Shown piece after piece: positions 47,890 to 61,940 of a DNA stretch of 64,000 nucleotides. The position numbers and the translations under genes are program-made. Source of the DNA: Apis mellifera (taxonomy: Eukaryota; Arthropoda; Insecta; Hymenoptera; Apidae); contig NC_037648.1 of NCBI RefSeq assembly GCF_003254395.2, positions 15,438,330 to 15,502,329 on the forward strand. Reading direction: 5' to 3'. Each line of letters opens with the position of its first letter. Position 1 is the stretch's first letter. The notes beneath the pieces were generated by a model, which did not search any database, was not told where the DNA came from, and saw only the letters and a program-made list of their open reading frames with translations.

Positions 47890-50800
47890 TTAATATTCAA
47901 TTCTAATTATGTCTACCTTTGGTTTTGGTCGATGTGTATCCACTGCATCAATTGGTAATCGAATATGTTCCACTTTACAACCATAAGCAACAGGTGTTAA
48001 TTTAATAATAGTATGTAATGGAACTTGTAAATATGGTAATTCATCTAGAATGAAAAAGAATATAGTAATTTTCTTCAGAACAAGAAAACTTTAGAAAATG
48101 AAAAAAAGTTTTTGAATCATAAAGTAAAATAAACAAAATCATTATTGAATTGTTAAACAATGATTTGAAATTTCGAACAGATTGCAAATGAAACATAAGA
48201 ACAAATTACTTTTATACTCTTTGCAATTTATATTAATAAAATTATGTAAACGAAAATTATATAAAAATGTCTCATTCTTAAATATTTCGTAATTTTTACA
48301 TTTTTCTAATTTATTTCAATTCATAGAAAATCAAAAATTACAAAACAATTTCAATATTTGTTATTCAAGTATACAAATACATATATCTTAATTTAATATA
48401 ATATAAATATATCACGTATATGCATTTTATTTATTGTTTTTCTATTGTTTATGAAATGATATATTTAGATATATTTACCTGCATTTTTGTCTAGAAAATA
48501 AGCAAGTAGACATCGTAAAACCGCTTGGTGGCTAACAACTAGAACGTTACCTTGCCGTTCTAATTCCATTATTACCGGTTCTAATCGTGCGACTAAATCT
48601 TCATAACTTTCTCCTCTTGGATAACGATAAGAGAATTTATTTTGATCTCTTGCAGCAAAATCTGTTGGATATTTTTCTGCAATTTCTTCATACGTCATTT
48701 CTTCACAAATACCCTATGTAAATATAATTTAATTATCATCACAGTTTTATGTGCAAATATTTTATTATAAATAAAGATAGAAGACATGTCAAAAAATAAA
48801 ACAAAAATGATTATTCTTTATAACTTACTGCATCAATCTCGTTTAGTGCCTTCCACCTTTCTTGAGGTGCATTCACGTCGCTTGCTGTTTGAATAGTTCT
48901 CTTTAACCAGCTAGTCCATACTCGTAATCCCTATAATCATAAAAAATATTATTTTCTTCTTTTTAAACAAAAGATTTTTCTTTTTTATCTTATACCTGAA
49001 TATCTTGGCTAGTAATATAATTAGACAATGCTTTGGCATATTCCCAGCCTCTTTCGCTTAACACTGAATCTCCACCTATTTTACTTTCAAGGTTCATCAC
49101 ACTTTCACCATGCCTAGTTAAATAGATCGTACGTGGCACTATATGGATGTTCATAAGATAATAAACTATTCTACTTTGTATGTGACCTTCATGTTTATGC
49201 ACTAGTACTTTTTCGCCAGTGTTATAAATTTTCATAAAAGAAAGGTCACTTTCTTGAGTTTCATCCAGTGGTTGATATTTTTCTTGATAATGTTCAATTC
49301 GTAACATGAAATCTGCCAATACTTCTTCTTTATTCATATTTGCATAATCTGGACTACTTACTTTTACCTAAATGAATAAAAGTTTTATTTATGATCAATA
49401 TTCATCACAAATTATTAGAATTAGTCCAGAATTAATATTATAAATAAAAAAACTCAATAAAAATAAAAATAGTATTTAAAAATAATATATTTAAATCTAT
49501 ACATTAAGACAAATTAGTAATAATTATTATTGAATTCAAATGATTTTAGAAAAGCAATTCTTACTTCCATGATATTTTGCTCAACAATTTCAGGATCATT
49601 ACAGACAGATTCAACAAAAAAAAGTTTAAATCCCATTTTCTCGACTACAATATTTCTAATAAGTTGTCGTCTTTCGATAGTAGAATTGGTAGCATCAAAT
49701 ACAGCCACTTCTCCGTCTCCACTTTCCAACCATTGACAAACATCTTTAAGGGCATCCATTGCACACTGAGTACGTATTGCCATTGCCTTAATATTATCAG
49801 GACGGAAAAATTCATGGCATTGATAAGCGGTAGTTGCATGTCGTCTATATTCTCCTAAATTGAACACTTTTGTACTTATACCGATCCAATTAAGATATCT
49901 GCATAATTTTTTTGAAATATATGTCTTGCCACGGGCAGGTAATCCTACCATAGCAATCACATGTGGCTTATTTACAAAATTAGCTCGTTCGCCTGTAATT
50001 ATCAAGCATTATAGATAAAAGAAAATTTCATAATTATTTTTATTATTGTTAATCATTTTGAAATTATTTTGTGTCAAAAAAATGGACAATTTATTTAAAA
50101 AATCAATGAAAATTTTATAATTGCTTTTAATATAATATTAATATTTCATTATTATATTATTTTGCGCTATGAGTATTTTTAAAAATATATTTTATATTAA
50201 GAATATTTAAATCTTAAAAATTTATTAAAATAAATTTTATATAATAAAAATTTTCGAATGCTAAAAAAAAGTTCTGATTTACTTTTGAAAAATTTTGACT
50301 ATTCGATAATTTGTTTTTGTAACAAAATATTAATGGTCCAATTTTATTTAATGCAAGAAAATTTATTTCTACAAATTAATCGTAAGAATTATCACTTACG
50401 AAGATTAAATTTAAGGCCATTTCTATAATGTCAAGTACTATACTATTTTATTACGATTATTATTGATTTTAATTTGTTTCGTATTGTGAATATAGATTTC
50501 AATTAATTTGATTTTTTGTATGCACATATATTATATTATAATATAAATATATATAAATATAAAATTAACATTTATGTGAATGCATTGCATGCGGCTAATC
50601 TTTTCAGGTTATGTTCTTCCAAAATAATAATGGAATATAGTGAATGATACAAATGAAAATATATATTTTTGTGAATATTTTATAAGATTTTAATCGAAAA
50701 GATATTAACAAAATAATGACAAATTTTTAAATAAATAAACTCATTTTGTAATGAACTGAAGTTAGCTTTTAAGTTATTTCTTGGATAAAATTTAATACAT

Positions 50801-50988
50801 TGTATAGTATTTTATATTAAAAAAAATCAGAAAATAAGAATTCAAAATATTCAAATTAAATAAAATTTTTAAATATAAGAAAAATTATATTTTTTCTAAA
50901 ATATCTTACCACGAATAGGAAAAGGTTTTGTTTGAATAGTATCCGAACTTGGTGGTGTGTAATGCATTTCGATTTTCGGGTCAGTCAT
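47890..50988 (-). CDS. PFKFB: 6-phosphofructo-2-kinase/fructose-2,6-bisphosphatase
   Basis: Bifunctional enzyme that makes and degrades fructose-2,6-bisphosphate, the allosteric switch of glycolysis. Exons 50910-50988, 49565-49992, 48996-49367, 48829-48930, 48479-48713, 47890-48044 give 456 residues. Kinase half: Walker A GLPARGKT (about 43-50), YRR and FFRPDN motifs, and FVESVC. Phosphatase half (histidine-phosphatase fold): LTRHGES with catalytic His at about 255, ERG, WKALNEIDAG, the acid-base region YRYPRGESYEDLV, and VVSHQAVLRCL. The start at MTDPKIEMHYTP follows a possible acceptor one base before the ATG. A GC-richer noncoding exon with donor at 51356/51355 lies about 370 bases upstream. 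The C-terminus of this form is KPKVDIIRIEY; an alternative last exon is proposed at 46863-46919. Confidence 0.95.
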
Positions 50989-53327
50989 CCTATGACACCA
51001 TGTAGATATTTCTTTTCCAATCTACACTATAATTTTATATACTACTTTTATACTATTTCACTAATGTTTATTTATTAAAAAAAAAAAATTGAATCTCAAT
51101 TTCATCAAATCAAGGTACATTTGATATATGTCATTCATTAAACACGCATAAAAATTTGTTACGTTAATTCCACTGTCACTGCAGCTTCATTCTATAATTT
51201 ATATTTATAACATGTCATCATATGCTAAATTTTGTATTATTGTAGAATAGCTGAAAAAAAAGATATTCAAGAAAAGTACTACAATAGGAAATTATGAACT
51301 ATTTTATACCGAAGTGAAATAAAGAGAGAAGAAAGAGAGAACAACACGCACCTACCGTTCATTAGAAAAATCCGAATATTAGTACGCGCCGCACAACGCA
51401 TATTCCTTAAATCTTATAGCGATTATTATTACGTACAGATTGTAGTGCGGGGAAATCGTTTTACCAGTAATTCTCATTAAGTGGATCCGTTTTCTTTTAT
51501 AAAATAAATTTCAAATACTTTTTGATTTTCATAGAGAATATTAAATTTTTGTTTTATAAATAAAGTATATTTTTTCAAGAAAATATGGTCAATTATAAAT
51601 GTTTCGTTAAAATGATAATATCGTCCGTTTTAGTTGGATTTTTGACAAAGACCACTGTTATAAGAGATACCTCTGACCAGTCCGTAGCCTCGAGAACGAT
51701 CACGCGACTTCTTTTGACGTCACTTGTTCTTTTCTAACCAATTCTTTCTGGTTTAATGCAGAAAAATATAAAATAATTGAAATAAGAATGTTTTATATTT
51801 TGTCACATTTATTATTAATAATTTTTATTAAATATATAAATATTATATGATACTCAATAAAAATGAAAAATATGTATGATTGCAGCTTGCTTCCGTAATC
51901 AATAAAAAAAATATTCAAAAAAAGATAACAAATAGAAATATATGATTCTGAAAAGCTATTATAATATAATATAATTTAATGTAACTTTTATAAGAACACA
52001 AGATTTATTTAAAAAAATTCTTTTTTTAAAATATTGAATTATTGTTCTAGGGACATTAATGTATTTAAGTTATAATTTATCATTAAATTTTTTTAAAATT
52101 TTTTATTTGCATAAAATTAAATATACAATTATATGAGTTTATTATTAGTTTGATAATATTATTAATTTTTTAAAAAAATAAAGATAATAAGATATACGGA
52201 CATATTTAATAATTTTTTTTAAATTATAAAATTTGATAATAGAAAAAAAAAAGATTAACTACTTACTTTAGGCGCCAGTATTACAGTTTGGTAAGGTGCC
52301 GGTAGAGTGCCCGGTACTCTGCTCAATTATCGGTATTATCAATTGCAGTCCAGTAAAGCACAACGACTGTGGTCTTAGAAAAAAAAATAGCAAAAATTGT
52401 TTGATAAACGTCATTTAAGAAAGTATTTAAACAATTCAAGTTTGTCATCAATTAAGGTAAGAAATATTTTAAACTTTACATTGACGTGTGACGAATGAAA
52501 CTTCAGGGATTTAGAATCGAAATGAGCATTCCTAAAATTGGGCATGTGGCACCGCCTTTTTCACTATTCTTTATTCTGATATATTTTATGTGTTTTCTTA
52601 TCGTTTTAGCTTTTCTTTACTAATTAAATATAATAAATAATATCACAATTTGCAAAAATTGATATACTTTTCTGTATTTTTGTTAACATTTCTTATTCAT
52701 ATTTGTCAGAATATACAAATAAACATAATGAAAAGATTAAATGTCACCGTATATTAAAATATTTTTAGTTGAATTCTATTTACATTTTAATAATTATAAA
52801 ATCATAATTAAATTTTGCAATTTTTATGTTGTATTAATTTATTTATATATATTATTTTTAATTAAGTTTTAAAGAAAAATGATTAATTTGTCATTTTATT
52901 GATTGTCCAATTTTTTATCTTTATACATAATACGCAATTTAGGAGAAAATAACAATTTATTATAAATACATTATTTATATGAAAGTTTATTGTGATAAAA
53001 AGTGTTACATTTCTTTGATGCTATAAATATGATATAAATCAATAGATAAAATTAATTTGTACTATATAAACAAGTACAATATAAACAAAATAGGTAAATA
53101 TATACAATTTCTGATTACCTTATTGTTTTTAGATTTCTTATATTGACAATATGAAATATTTTCTTATTGTTTTGTTTAAATATATTATCTTCTAATAATG
53201 CTTATGTATAGAAAAACTTTTTAATATCATAAATATATGATATATGATATTTGTATAATATATATGAATTTTTTTGTTTTGTTATGATATCAAAATTTAT
53301 TCATTGATTTCAGAAAAATATAACAAA
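50989..53327. promoter_or_regulatory. Divergent spacer PFKFB (-) / Rala (+) with two leader exons and a CRE
   Basis: A GC-balanced patch at about 51340-51470 looks like the PFKFB leader exon (donor GAACG|GTAGG, minus strand, at 51356/51355). A second patch at 51640-51760 contains a perfect TGACGTCA. A third at 52260-52456 looks like the Rala leader exon, ending AATTAAG|GTAAGA at 52456 and joining an acceptor at 53312-53313 just before the Rala ATG exon. The remainder is AT-rich and featureless. Confidence 0.5.
51715..51722. promoter_or_regulatory. Palindromic cAMP-response element TGACGTCA
   Basis: Exact eight-base CRE consensus in the divergent PFKFB/Rala spacer, about 360 bases upstream of the proposed PFKFB leader exon. 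CREB/ATF-type factors bind it; use is inferred. Confidence 0.45.
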
Positions 53328-55399
53328 ATGTCCAAAAAACCAGGTACTACTCAAGCAATGCATAAGGTTATAATGGTTGGAAGTGGAGGTGTTGGAAAAT
53401 CTGCTCTCACATTACAATTTATGTATGATGAGGTATATTAATCTTATAAAAAACTTATAAATAATAAATTATATTATTAATTTATTGATTTCTTTTTATA
53501 TATAAATTAGTTTGTGGAAGATTATGAACCTACAAAAGCAGATTCTTATAGAAAGAAAGTTGTATTAGATGCAGAAGAAGTACAAATAGATATATTAGAT
53601 ACTGCAGGACAAGAAGATTATGCAGCAATTCGAGATAATTATTTTCGAAGTGGAGAAGGATTTCTTTGTGTATTTTCTATAACAGAGGATGATAGTTTTC
53701 AAGCTACGCAAGAATTTAGGTGAATAAAAAAATTTAAAATTATTATAAATATGTATACATGTAATTTTCAAAACAAAATTATATAATTTTATATATTCAG
53801 GGAACAGATCCTTAGAGTAAAAAATGATGAAAACATTCCATTTTTACTAGTGGGAAATAAAAGTGACTTACAAGAGAAAAGAAAAGTTGGTTTAAATGAA
53901 GCTCAAGCCAGAGCAGAACAATGGGGTGTACCATATGTAGAAACAAGTGCAAAAACAAAAGAAAATGTTGATAAGGTAATTTAATAATCAAATTTTATTT
54001 CTTTCTTTTTATATATACACGTATATATATATACATATATATATATATATGTAGGTAAAAATAAGAAAATAAATGTCTTTTATATAAAAAATTAATATTA
54101 TTAATAATTTTTTTAATAATATTAAATAATATAATTTGTTACAAATGATTCATTTGATTATTTATGTAAAAAAATTGTATGTAAAAAATGCACATGCATC
54201 ATTAAGATATTTTTATATTGTTTCTTAAATTTACAATAGTTTTTAGAATACAAAAATTGCATGAGATTTATTTAATTAGCTTAATTGATCATTTATTGTA
54301 TGTTTTATTTTCTTTGCTATATATACATCTCGTAGCTTTTGCACATATTTCTTTTGTAATGAAAAATATTGATACAAATATAAAATTAATACATAAAGAT
54401 AAATTGCATTTATTTATATTTGTAAAGCACATTTTTCAAGCCTTGAAGCTTTGAGATGGCATCAATTGCACATTTCCAGGTATTTTTCGACTTGATGCGT
54501 GAAATAAGATCGCGCAAGATTGAAGATAAATCAGCAAGCAACGGTCGTGGAAAGGACCGTGCCACAAGGAAGAAAAAGAAGTGCAAAATTCTATAGGTTT
54601 GCTGCTTTTTTCGCACTGTTTTTAATCTTTTATAAATGAAAAACTGGTCAATGATTTAGAAATTTTATTATTGCAGTATTCTTTTCACTTTTTTCTGAAA
54701 TTTAAATAAATATATATGTGCAATTATCATCAGGTAACAATTATATCAGAAGTATCAACTTTCTGCAAGAGTGTCTCTCACAGGCACGTACAAAAAAAAA
54801 TTTCTTACATACAATTCGCTTTTTATGTTGTTTCTAGCTTATGCTTGAAATATTGCATATGCATGTACAAATTCAATTCAGTATCACCTTTTATTAAGTT
54901 ATAAAGGCACAAACTGATTTTTTTCTATTAATTTATTAAAAATTTATTAAAATGAAAAGAATGGGAATGAACACATTTTCATGTGTAGCTTATTATGAAG
55001 CATGATTATTTTAGTAAATGTTAAAGTTATGTAAATATTACAATATTATATCTAATAAATATTATCATATTATATTTTTGCTCATTCAATATATTTTATA
55101 TTACATTATATATGTAATATATAATACTATATTTTATATTACATTAATAAAATTTAAATAAGAAATATAAATAGAAAATAAATTCTGTTTTAGTATTGAT
55201 AATATATAGCAAAGTTATTATAATTTCAATTTCTGATAATAAATTGATAGAAATATGAAATGAAAATTGATTGTTTTTTTGTATTCCATTACAGGTATTT
55301 TTTGATTTAATGCGTGCAATAGCTGCACGTAAAGCGCAAGAAAATCAAGGAGATGGAAGTGAACGTAAGAAGAAAAGAAATTGCTGTATTTTACTCTAA
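53328..55399 (+). CDS. Rala: Ras-related small GTPase Ral (RalA), two alternative C-terminal exons
   Basis: Membrane-anchored small GTPase acting on the exocyst and RalBP1. Shared exons 53328-53432, 53511-53719 and 53801-53975 encode P-loop GSGGVGKS (18-25), switch I YEPTKADSYRKK, DTAGQEDYAAIRD, NKSD and ETSAK. Two last exons can follow in the same phase, each starting VFFDLMR. Exon 54480-54596 gives a 201-residue form ending KKKKCKIL. Exon 55295-55399 gives a 197-residue form ending KKKRNCCILL. The proximal tail resembles what I recall of Drosophila Rala; the distal tail has the paired cysteines of vertebrate Ral (CCIL/CCLL) with one added Leu. Both end in Leu, which favours geranylgeranylation. 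The start codon sits just after an acceptor, so the leader is spliced. Confidence 0.96.
54480..54596 (+). other. Proximal alternative last exon of Rala (CKIL tail)
   Basis: Acceptor TTTCCAG ends at 54479. The exon encodes VFFDLMREIRSRK, a polybasic hypervariable tail and CKIL, then TAG at 54594-54596. It is mutually exclusive with the exon at 55295. Confidence 0.88.
55295..55399 (+). other. Distal alternative last exon of Rala (CCILL tail)
   Basis: Acceptor CATTACAG ends at 55294. The exon encodes VFFDLMRAIAARK, a shorter basic tail and CCILL, then TAA at 55397-55399. Confidence 0.88.
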
Positions 55400-55986
55400 C
55401 AAATGTAAAACAAGCTCTTATAATGGAACGTTCGACTTCTAATTGAAAAAACCTGAGTAAGAGAAATGTATTTGTATACATACATACATATATACAAATA
55501 TATATACAAATGCATCATATATACATATACATACAGAAGAAAGTTTTCTGACACTTTACAGTGAATTGACACTAAAAATAAAACAATTGCATTAAGAATA
55601 CGTAATTTACATATTATTTAATAATTATTATAGTAATAATTGTAAACTTGTACTCTTTTTCATCAAATTATTAATTGTTTAATTTGTAATGCACTGGTGC
55701 ATATAATTATAATTCATACATACAACCGTTAATTTATGTCATATTTTTGTAATCATTAAGAAAGAGTAAAAGTTTTAAATACTAAATGCACAAAGTTATA
55801 TTATACATTAATACATTATTTTTTAATTTTTCATTATGATTGGAGTGCTGAAATATATATAGTTATTCAATTAATATAAAAAAAGAAAAAGAAAAGAGAA
55901 ATGCGGAGAAAATACCCGTAAGAGAAAAAGATTATATGTATGTATACATACATGTGCATGTAATATATATGTTCATGTATATACAC

Positions 55987-56031
<45 letters not shown>

Positions 56032-58076
56032 TATACATTTATACTATGCACAATATTTCGTGATCATTCAATAATAGTTAACAAAAAATGTTGCAAATAT
56101 TATAGAAATACTGTAATTAATTTTATTTGCAAATAAAAAATTATTATATATTCATTGTATTTTATATGTTTCTTTGAAACCTTGAATGATTTCAGCACTC
56201 TTTATATTATCTTATATATTCTATATTATTTATTTGAAAAGTATTGACAATTTTGATTTAAATTATTTAAATTATTAATTTTATATTAAAACAATCATAG
56301 CACTGTAAAGTAAAGAAGACATGGTAATCAATCCACAATTTGTTTAATATTAGTATTCTGTAATTTTAATTTACAGTCTGCATCTATGTACAAACAATAC
56401 AGTTCATTATTTTTATATTAATAAAGTAACATTGTATTCTGGTTATAGAGATGTAAATAGAATAATTATATTTACATCTTGAATTCAAAAATTATAAAAT
56501 ATTTTTTAATTTTTTTGACAATTTTTTGACAAATTTCATTTTTATTTAAAAAAAAGATATACTTTTGAATAAGAATAAAATATTTAAAAATAATTTTAAA
56601 TTTGCATCTAGGCAATATTATTTTTTCTTAAATTTGTTTTAAAATATGTTATTTTTAAATTATATATATTCTATGTTAGATATTTAAATAACATTCTTAT
56701 TGACTTTCTTATTTTATATTTTATTTTTAAGAAAGTCATTAAGTGTATATATTTCAAAATACAATTTATTATTCAAAAATATACATTTTTTTTATCGAAA
56801 AAGAAATTATATTGTGTTAAAAATTTAATATCTATAAATTAATAGATTTCAATAGACTGAAAACATTATTAATGTTACTTATCAGAAAGACTTAAACCTC
56901 TATGAGGTGCATTTATTTATGGAAAGAATAAAAAAAAATAAAATTGATATTATATTTTACAAATAAATAAATATATATATATATATACATGTATGTATTA
57001 TTAAGTATTGAAATTTTAAAAATGATTATAATTTGGAGCATATTTATTAATAATAAAGTTTTAGAATATTTTTTTTGCATTTGCGTTTTGTACTATTGAA
57101 ATTAATTGTGCCTTTTTAAGAGTTCACTGTTAATAAATTGAAATTAATGATATAATCGCATTCTTTAAAAGAATTTTATCAGTCATTATCAGATAAAAAT
57201 AAATTTCATCTTAAAAATATCTTTATATGAATTCACACACTATATATATGTATACATATATAAAGTCATTACACTATCATATATCAAATCATTCTTTATA
57301 TAATTATTATGCAACGTTGTGTTTATAACTTAATTATATTTATAGTTTTGAATAAAATACATTTTGTAAAAATTAGAAAAATTATTGTATATGATTTTTA
57401 TATTATATATTTTAAAATATATGAAATGTATGAAAATGTATTAATTGATAAATTAATCGAACTATATACACAATATATGTAAATGTAATGTGGGTACAAT
57501 CTTATACATATATGTTTGCACAAAATTGTATAAATATGAAAATAATAATGTATCAAAAATAATTTTGACTTTTGAATTTTTTATTAATTTAATAATAATA
57601 TTTATTTATATTTCAACGTAGAAAGATTTTTAAAATAAAATCAATTTTTAAAAAAAATGTTATATTTATGATAATGATATTTTTTTAAAAATCGTTTTTT
57701 ACCCGTTATATAAATAATTTTTTTAACCTGTTACATAAAGCGAAAATTGGACAACATTTTCAAATATCCAATGAAAAATTGAAACGTATAGAAACTTTTG
57801 TTATCACTATAATTTATTATTATTATTATTAACATCCAAAATATAAGTTACTATTAATCATTTATAAAATGGTTAAAGAAATGAATATAAAAGTGTCAGA
57901 TTTAAATTGAAATATTTAATACAAAAGAAATATGTTCGAGGTTAAGTAATATTTTTTAAGATTATAAAGCAAGATTATATACATAGTCTCATAATAAATT
58001 ATTTTTTCTATTGTTATTTTAGAAAGAGTAATGCATTTTATTTTTGCTAACAAAATTTCATAAAAATACTACTAAA
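55400..58076. other. Rala 3' UTR and intergenic spacer to MIOS
   Basis: 2.7 kb of very AT-rich DNA without a recognisable gene. It holds a (TA)n tract at about 55989-56028 and small perfect inverted repeats, such as AGATGTAAATA (56449-56459) with its complement at 56469-56479. The 3' UTR of the distal Rala isoform must lie in the first part. Confidence 0.55.
55989..56028. repeat. (TA)n microsatellite
   Basis: About 18-20 perfect TA units in the Rala 3' flank. Confidence 0.85.
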
Positions 58077-61000
58077 ATGAGTAGTATTAAACTCGATGTA
58101 CAGTGGTCTCCAGTTCATGCTAATAAATTTATTACATGGGGTACAGAAATTTGTTTATATGAAGTTATGCAAATAAAAGAAAATAATAGACAATTATGTA
58201 AGTAAATATTATTTATAAAATATATTTACATTTAATAAAGTTTTGATAAAAAAAATGACATTTTGTATTTTCTTGCAGATAAGATTTCTGATTCTACAGT
58301 TGCTCATTTACTTGCAACGAATACCAATCATCATTATGTTAAATGTATTGATATATATCCACAATTGGAACCAGATATACTATTAGCTGTTGGTCAAGCA
58401 AATGGAAAAGTTGTTTTAACTACTTTTGCTCCAACAATCTTTGATTCTCAAGGTCTCAGTGGAAAAGAATTAGGTATATTATTTCAATAAATAATTAAAT
58501 TTATATTTTATTATATTTAAGAATTATGTAATTATAGTTCCAAAACATGCCAGACAGTGTAACGCAGTTGCTTGGAATCCAATAGATACAAATTTGATTG
58601 TATCTGGCTTAGATAAACATAGTAAAGATCATTCCATTTTATTATGGGATATAAACAAAGGTTTACATACTTCTGAAAGAATACATCATCATAATACAGT
58701 ACAGATGGATTCTGTGAGACCTATAACAGAAGTTGGTGTTTCTGAAACTGTACATTCCATTGCTTGGTTTAAAAATGAACAAAAATGTATGGTAGTTGGC
58801 ACTAATAATAAACAATTAAAAATCATTGATTTTAGAGGTATTAATATAAACAATATAATTACATTTTTTTATATTATTTTGCATTATATATTTAATTATA
58901 TTAAATTATTTAATATTAGATTCTGCAAAAGTAATCAACACAACAGCTACTAAAGCAGTTTATAATGTATCAGTGAATCCACACAATAATTATCATTTAC
59001 TTTCAAGTGTTGATAATCAAATAACAATTTGGGATACAAGATGCTTTGAAAAACCTGTTTTAACATTGTCGCAAAGTAGACAAATTACAAAGGTTTTATG
59101 GTGTCCAACTAGACACAATCTTCTAGGTGCTTTACAAAAAGATTCAGGTAGAATATTTTAATTTTTTTTAAATATAATTATAAATTGAATAAATATAATA
59201 TTTTCATTTAATATTATTATATTATAATTTCTTAATTAATATAATTAATATAATTTCTTATATTAATAAAGTGACACTACATTTATATGACATTCAACAT
59301 TGTGGAATTGGAGGAGGAGAAGATACGGAACCTGGAGCATTAGAAAGAACAGTTGCACCACCTTGGCATAGTCCTGTAAGTTTTTCGTGGCATCCAACAC
59401 ATGTGAATAGATTGTTGGCAATATCTCAACAAGGTTTGATTATATTATAGCATTAACTTATAGAATTCTTGAATAAAATGTTTTTGATCTTGTTTTATTT
59501 CTTTAAAGGACTTACAGATTATACAGTTTGTGAAAGAATTACAGTAAACTGGTCAACACGATCTCATCTTGTTTGGAATCATGCTTCTAAATCATTTAAA
59601 TATATATGTAGTAATGATAATATTTATAAAGCTCTGAATGATATTTCTATTTTAACTAAAAGTCGTGCTACTTCAGAATATGGTTTACTTGTAAGTTAAA
59701 AAAGTTTATATTTTATATCATATAATATATATGTTTTAATATATATATTTATAGCCAGAGCTGGCTCAGAATGGAGAATTAGCAGAAAATGATACTCTCA
59801 AAAACTTGTGGCAATGGTTGTACTTAAGTCGATATTTAGTAGAAGATGGTACTATACCATGTACAGATAATAAACATCCAGGTGTTAGGTAAATTAAAGA
59901 TTTTCTGATAATATATTTAAAAATTCACAAAATAATGTTTGTTAATATTACATAGAACAGTTTTAAAGTTAGATGGACAAGGATCTAATAATGGTTTTTT
60001 AAAATCGGAACTAATTCATCGTCCTTGGTCGGATATAGGATCTAATCATACTGCAAAAATTTATAGGTATAAAATATTAATATTTTATGATATCAAAGTT
60101 TTGTAATATAGTTTTATGTTATAGATCTCCAGACAGAGATAAAGGATTACTTTTATGTGGTTGGAGATTTGATAAAGACACCAATAGCCTTTATGATAAT
60201 TTATTTTTAGAAAGATTAGAAAGAGAAGGTGCATATCCAAGAGCAGCAGCAATAGCAGTTTTTAATTTATGTTTACGGCAAGCAATAGAAATTCTAAATC
60301 GAGGAGCTACTAAAATGTCAATGTCTACAAATTTAAATATTGTTGCTATGGCTTTATCAGGATTTTCCGAAGATAGAAATAGTATGTGGAGAGAATCATG
60401 TTTAAAGTGTAGATCTCAACTCTCAGATCCTTATTTGAGAGCAACTTTTGCATTTTTAACAGCAGATGATTCATATGAAAATGTTTTAGTAAGTAAATAT
60501 GAATTTTTTTTTATAAAAATTATTTATGTAAATAATGAAAAAAATATTTATAGAATGAAAATGGTATGGCAGTTGAAGATAGAGTAGCATTTGCTCTTAT
60601 GTTTTTATCAGATAATAAATTAAATGAATATTTAAAAAAATTAACTCAAAAATTGACTGATGAAGGAAACTTAGCTGGTTTTCTTTTAACAGGTTTGTAT
60701 AACAAATTATATAATCTATAATCTATAATCTATAATAAATCTGTTAATATAAGCTCTAAATTTATAATAAATTTTATCTAGGTGCTAGTTTAGAAGGTAT
60801 ACAATTATTAAATAGATATTTAGAAATTACTGGTGATGTTCAAAGTTGTAGTTTGATAGCTATAAGAGCATTTACACCAACATTGCTCCAAGAGAACCAA
60901 GTTCAAGTTTGGATTACTAGGTATTGTAATAAATAATATTTATTACAATAAATTATATTTATCTGAAAAATTGTGAAAATAACATTAAAAATTTAGTTAT

Positions 61001-61770
61001 AGAAATTTATTAAATGCATGGAAAATGTGGACTCAAAGAGCTCATTTTGATATTGCTATGCGATCTTCAACAAATGAAAAACCCCCTCAACAAATATATG
61101 TTTCTTGTAATTTTTGTGGTAAAAGTATATCGGCTTTCATGCAGGGTTTGAGTAGAGCAAGAGGACCATTTGGTAGGCTAGGAAGTACACCCAATAAATT
61201 AAAGGTAATTTACATATTTTTATTTGAATATTTTATAAAATAATAATTAAAATAAAATTTTCTTTATATATATAGATGTCTTCATGTCCAAATTGTAGAA
61301 AACCATTACCACGATGTGCAATTTGCTTAATGCATATGGGTACAGTAAGTGGATTACAAATGACAACATCTGGAGTTAGTAGAAGTGATGAATGTGATAA
61401 TAAATTGACAGAATTCAGTAATTGGTTTACATGGTGTCAAACATGTAGACATGGTGGTCATGCTGATCATATTACACATTGGTTTCGGTAATATATTTTA
61501 AAATTATGTACATATATTTTATGTACATATTTTTTTCTGTATATATTTTATCTTTTGTAATAATATATCATTTTATTTATATAGTCAACATTCAGAATGT
61601 CCAGTGACTTCATGTACATGCAGATGTTTTTCTTTAGATGCATCGTGTAAAATAGCAGTAAGTATAATATACATAGAAAATGAAATCATAAAAATTATAA
61701 ATATTAACAATATTCATTTAAGTTTTAGGACATTATATATATATTTCTTGGAACAAAACATAAATATTAG
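58077..61770 (+). CDS. mio: GATOR2 complex subunit MIOS (missing oocyte)
   Basis: Subunit of GATOR2, which relieves GATOR1 inhibition of TORC1 at the lysosome in response to amino acids. Fifteen exons: 58077-58197, 58279-58473, 58538-58837, 58920-59147, 59272-59433, 59509-59690, 59755-59888, 59956-60066, 60125-60488, 60554-60692, 60782-60920, 60997-61204, 61276-61487, 61585-61657, 61729-61770; 869 residues. The N-terminal WD40 propeller has LLAVGQANGKVVLT, VPKHARQCNAVAWNP and FEKPVLTLS. The alpha-solenoid has EGAYPRAAAIAVFNL and NLNIVAMALSGF. The C-terminal zinc-binding part reads CNFCGKS, CPNCRKPLPRCAICL, WFTWCQTCRHGGHADH and a final Cys-rich CPVTSCTCRC. All these match MIOS of animals. The very last exon (DIIYIFLGTKHKY) is inferred from a donor after GCA at 61657 and an acceptor TTTTAG at 61728; reading through instead gives a different short tail. 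AATAAA follows at 61772. Confidence 0.94.
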
Positions 61771-61940
61771 AAATAAAGGATAATGAATTTTGCTTATTCT
61801 ATTTATAGATACAATTTTATTTTGTTAAAAAAATATAATTTATAACTTTAAATATATGTAAAAATGATAGTGTTCTCATAAGAAATTGATGTATAATTGA
61901 TTTTTTTTATCAACACTTTATAAAGCATTTCTACAATGAT

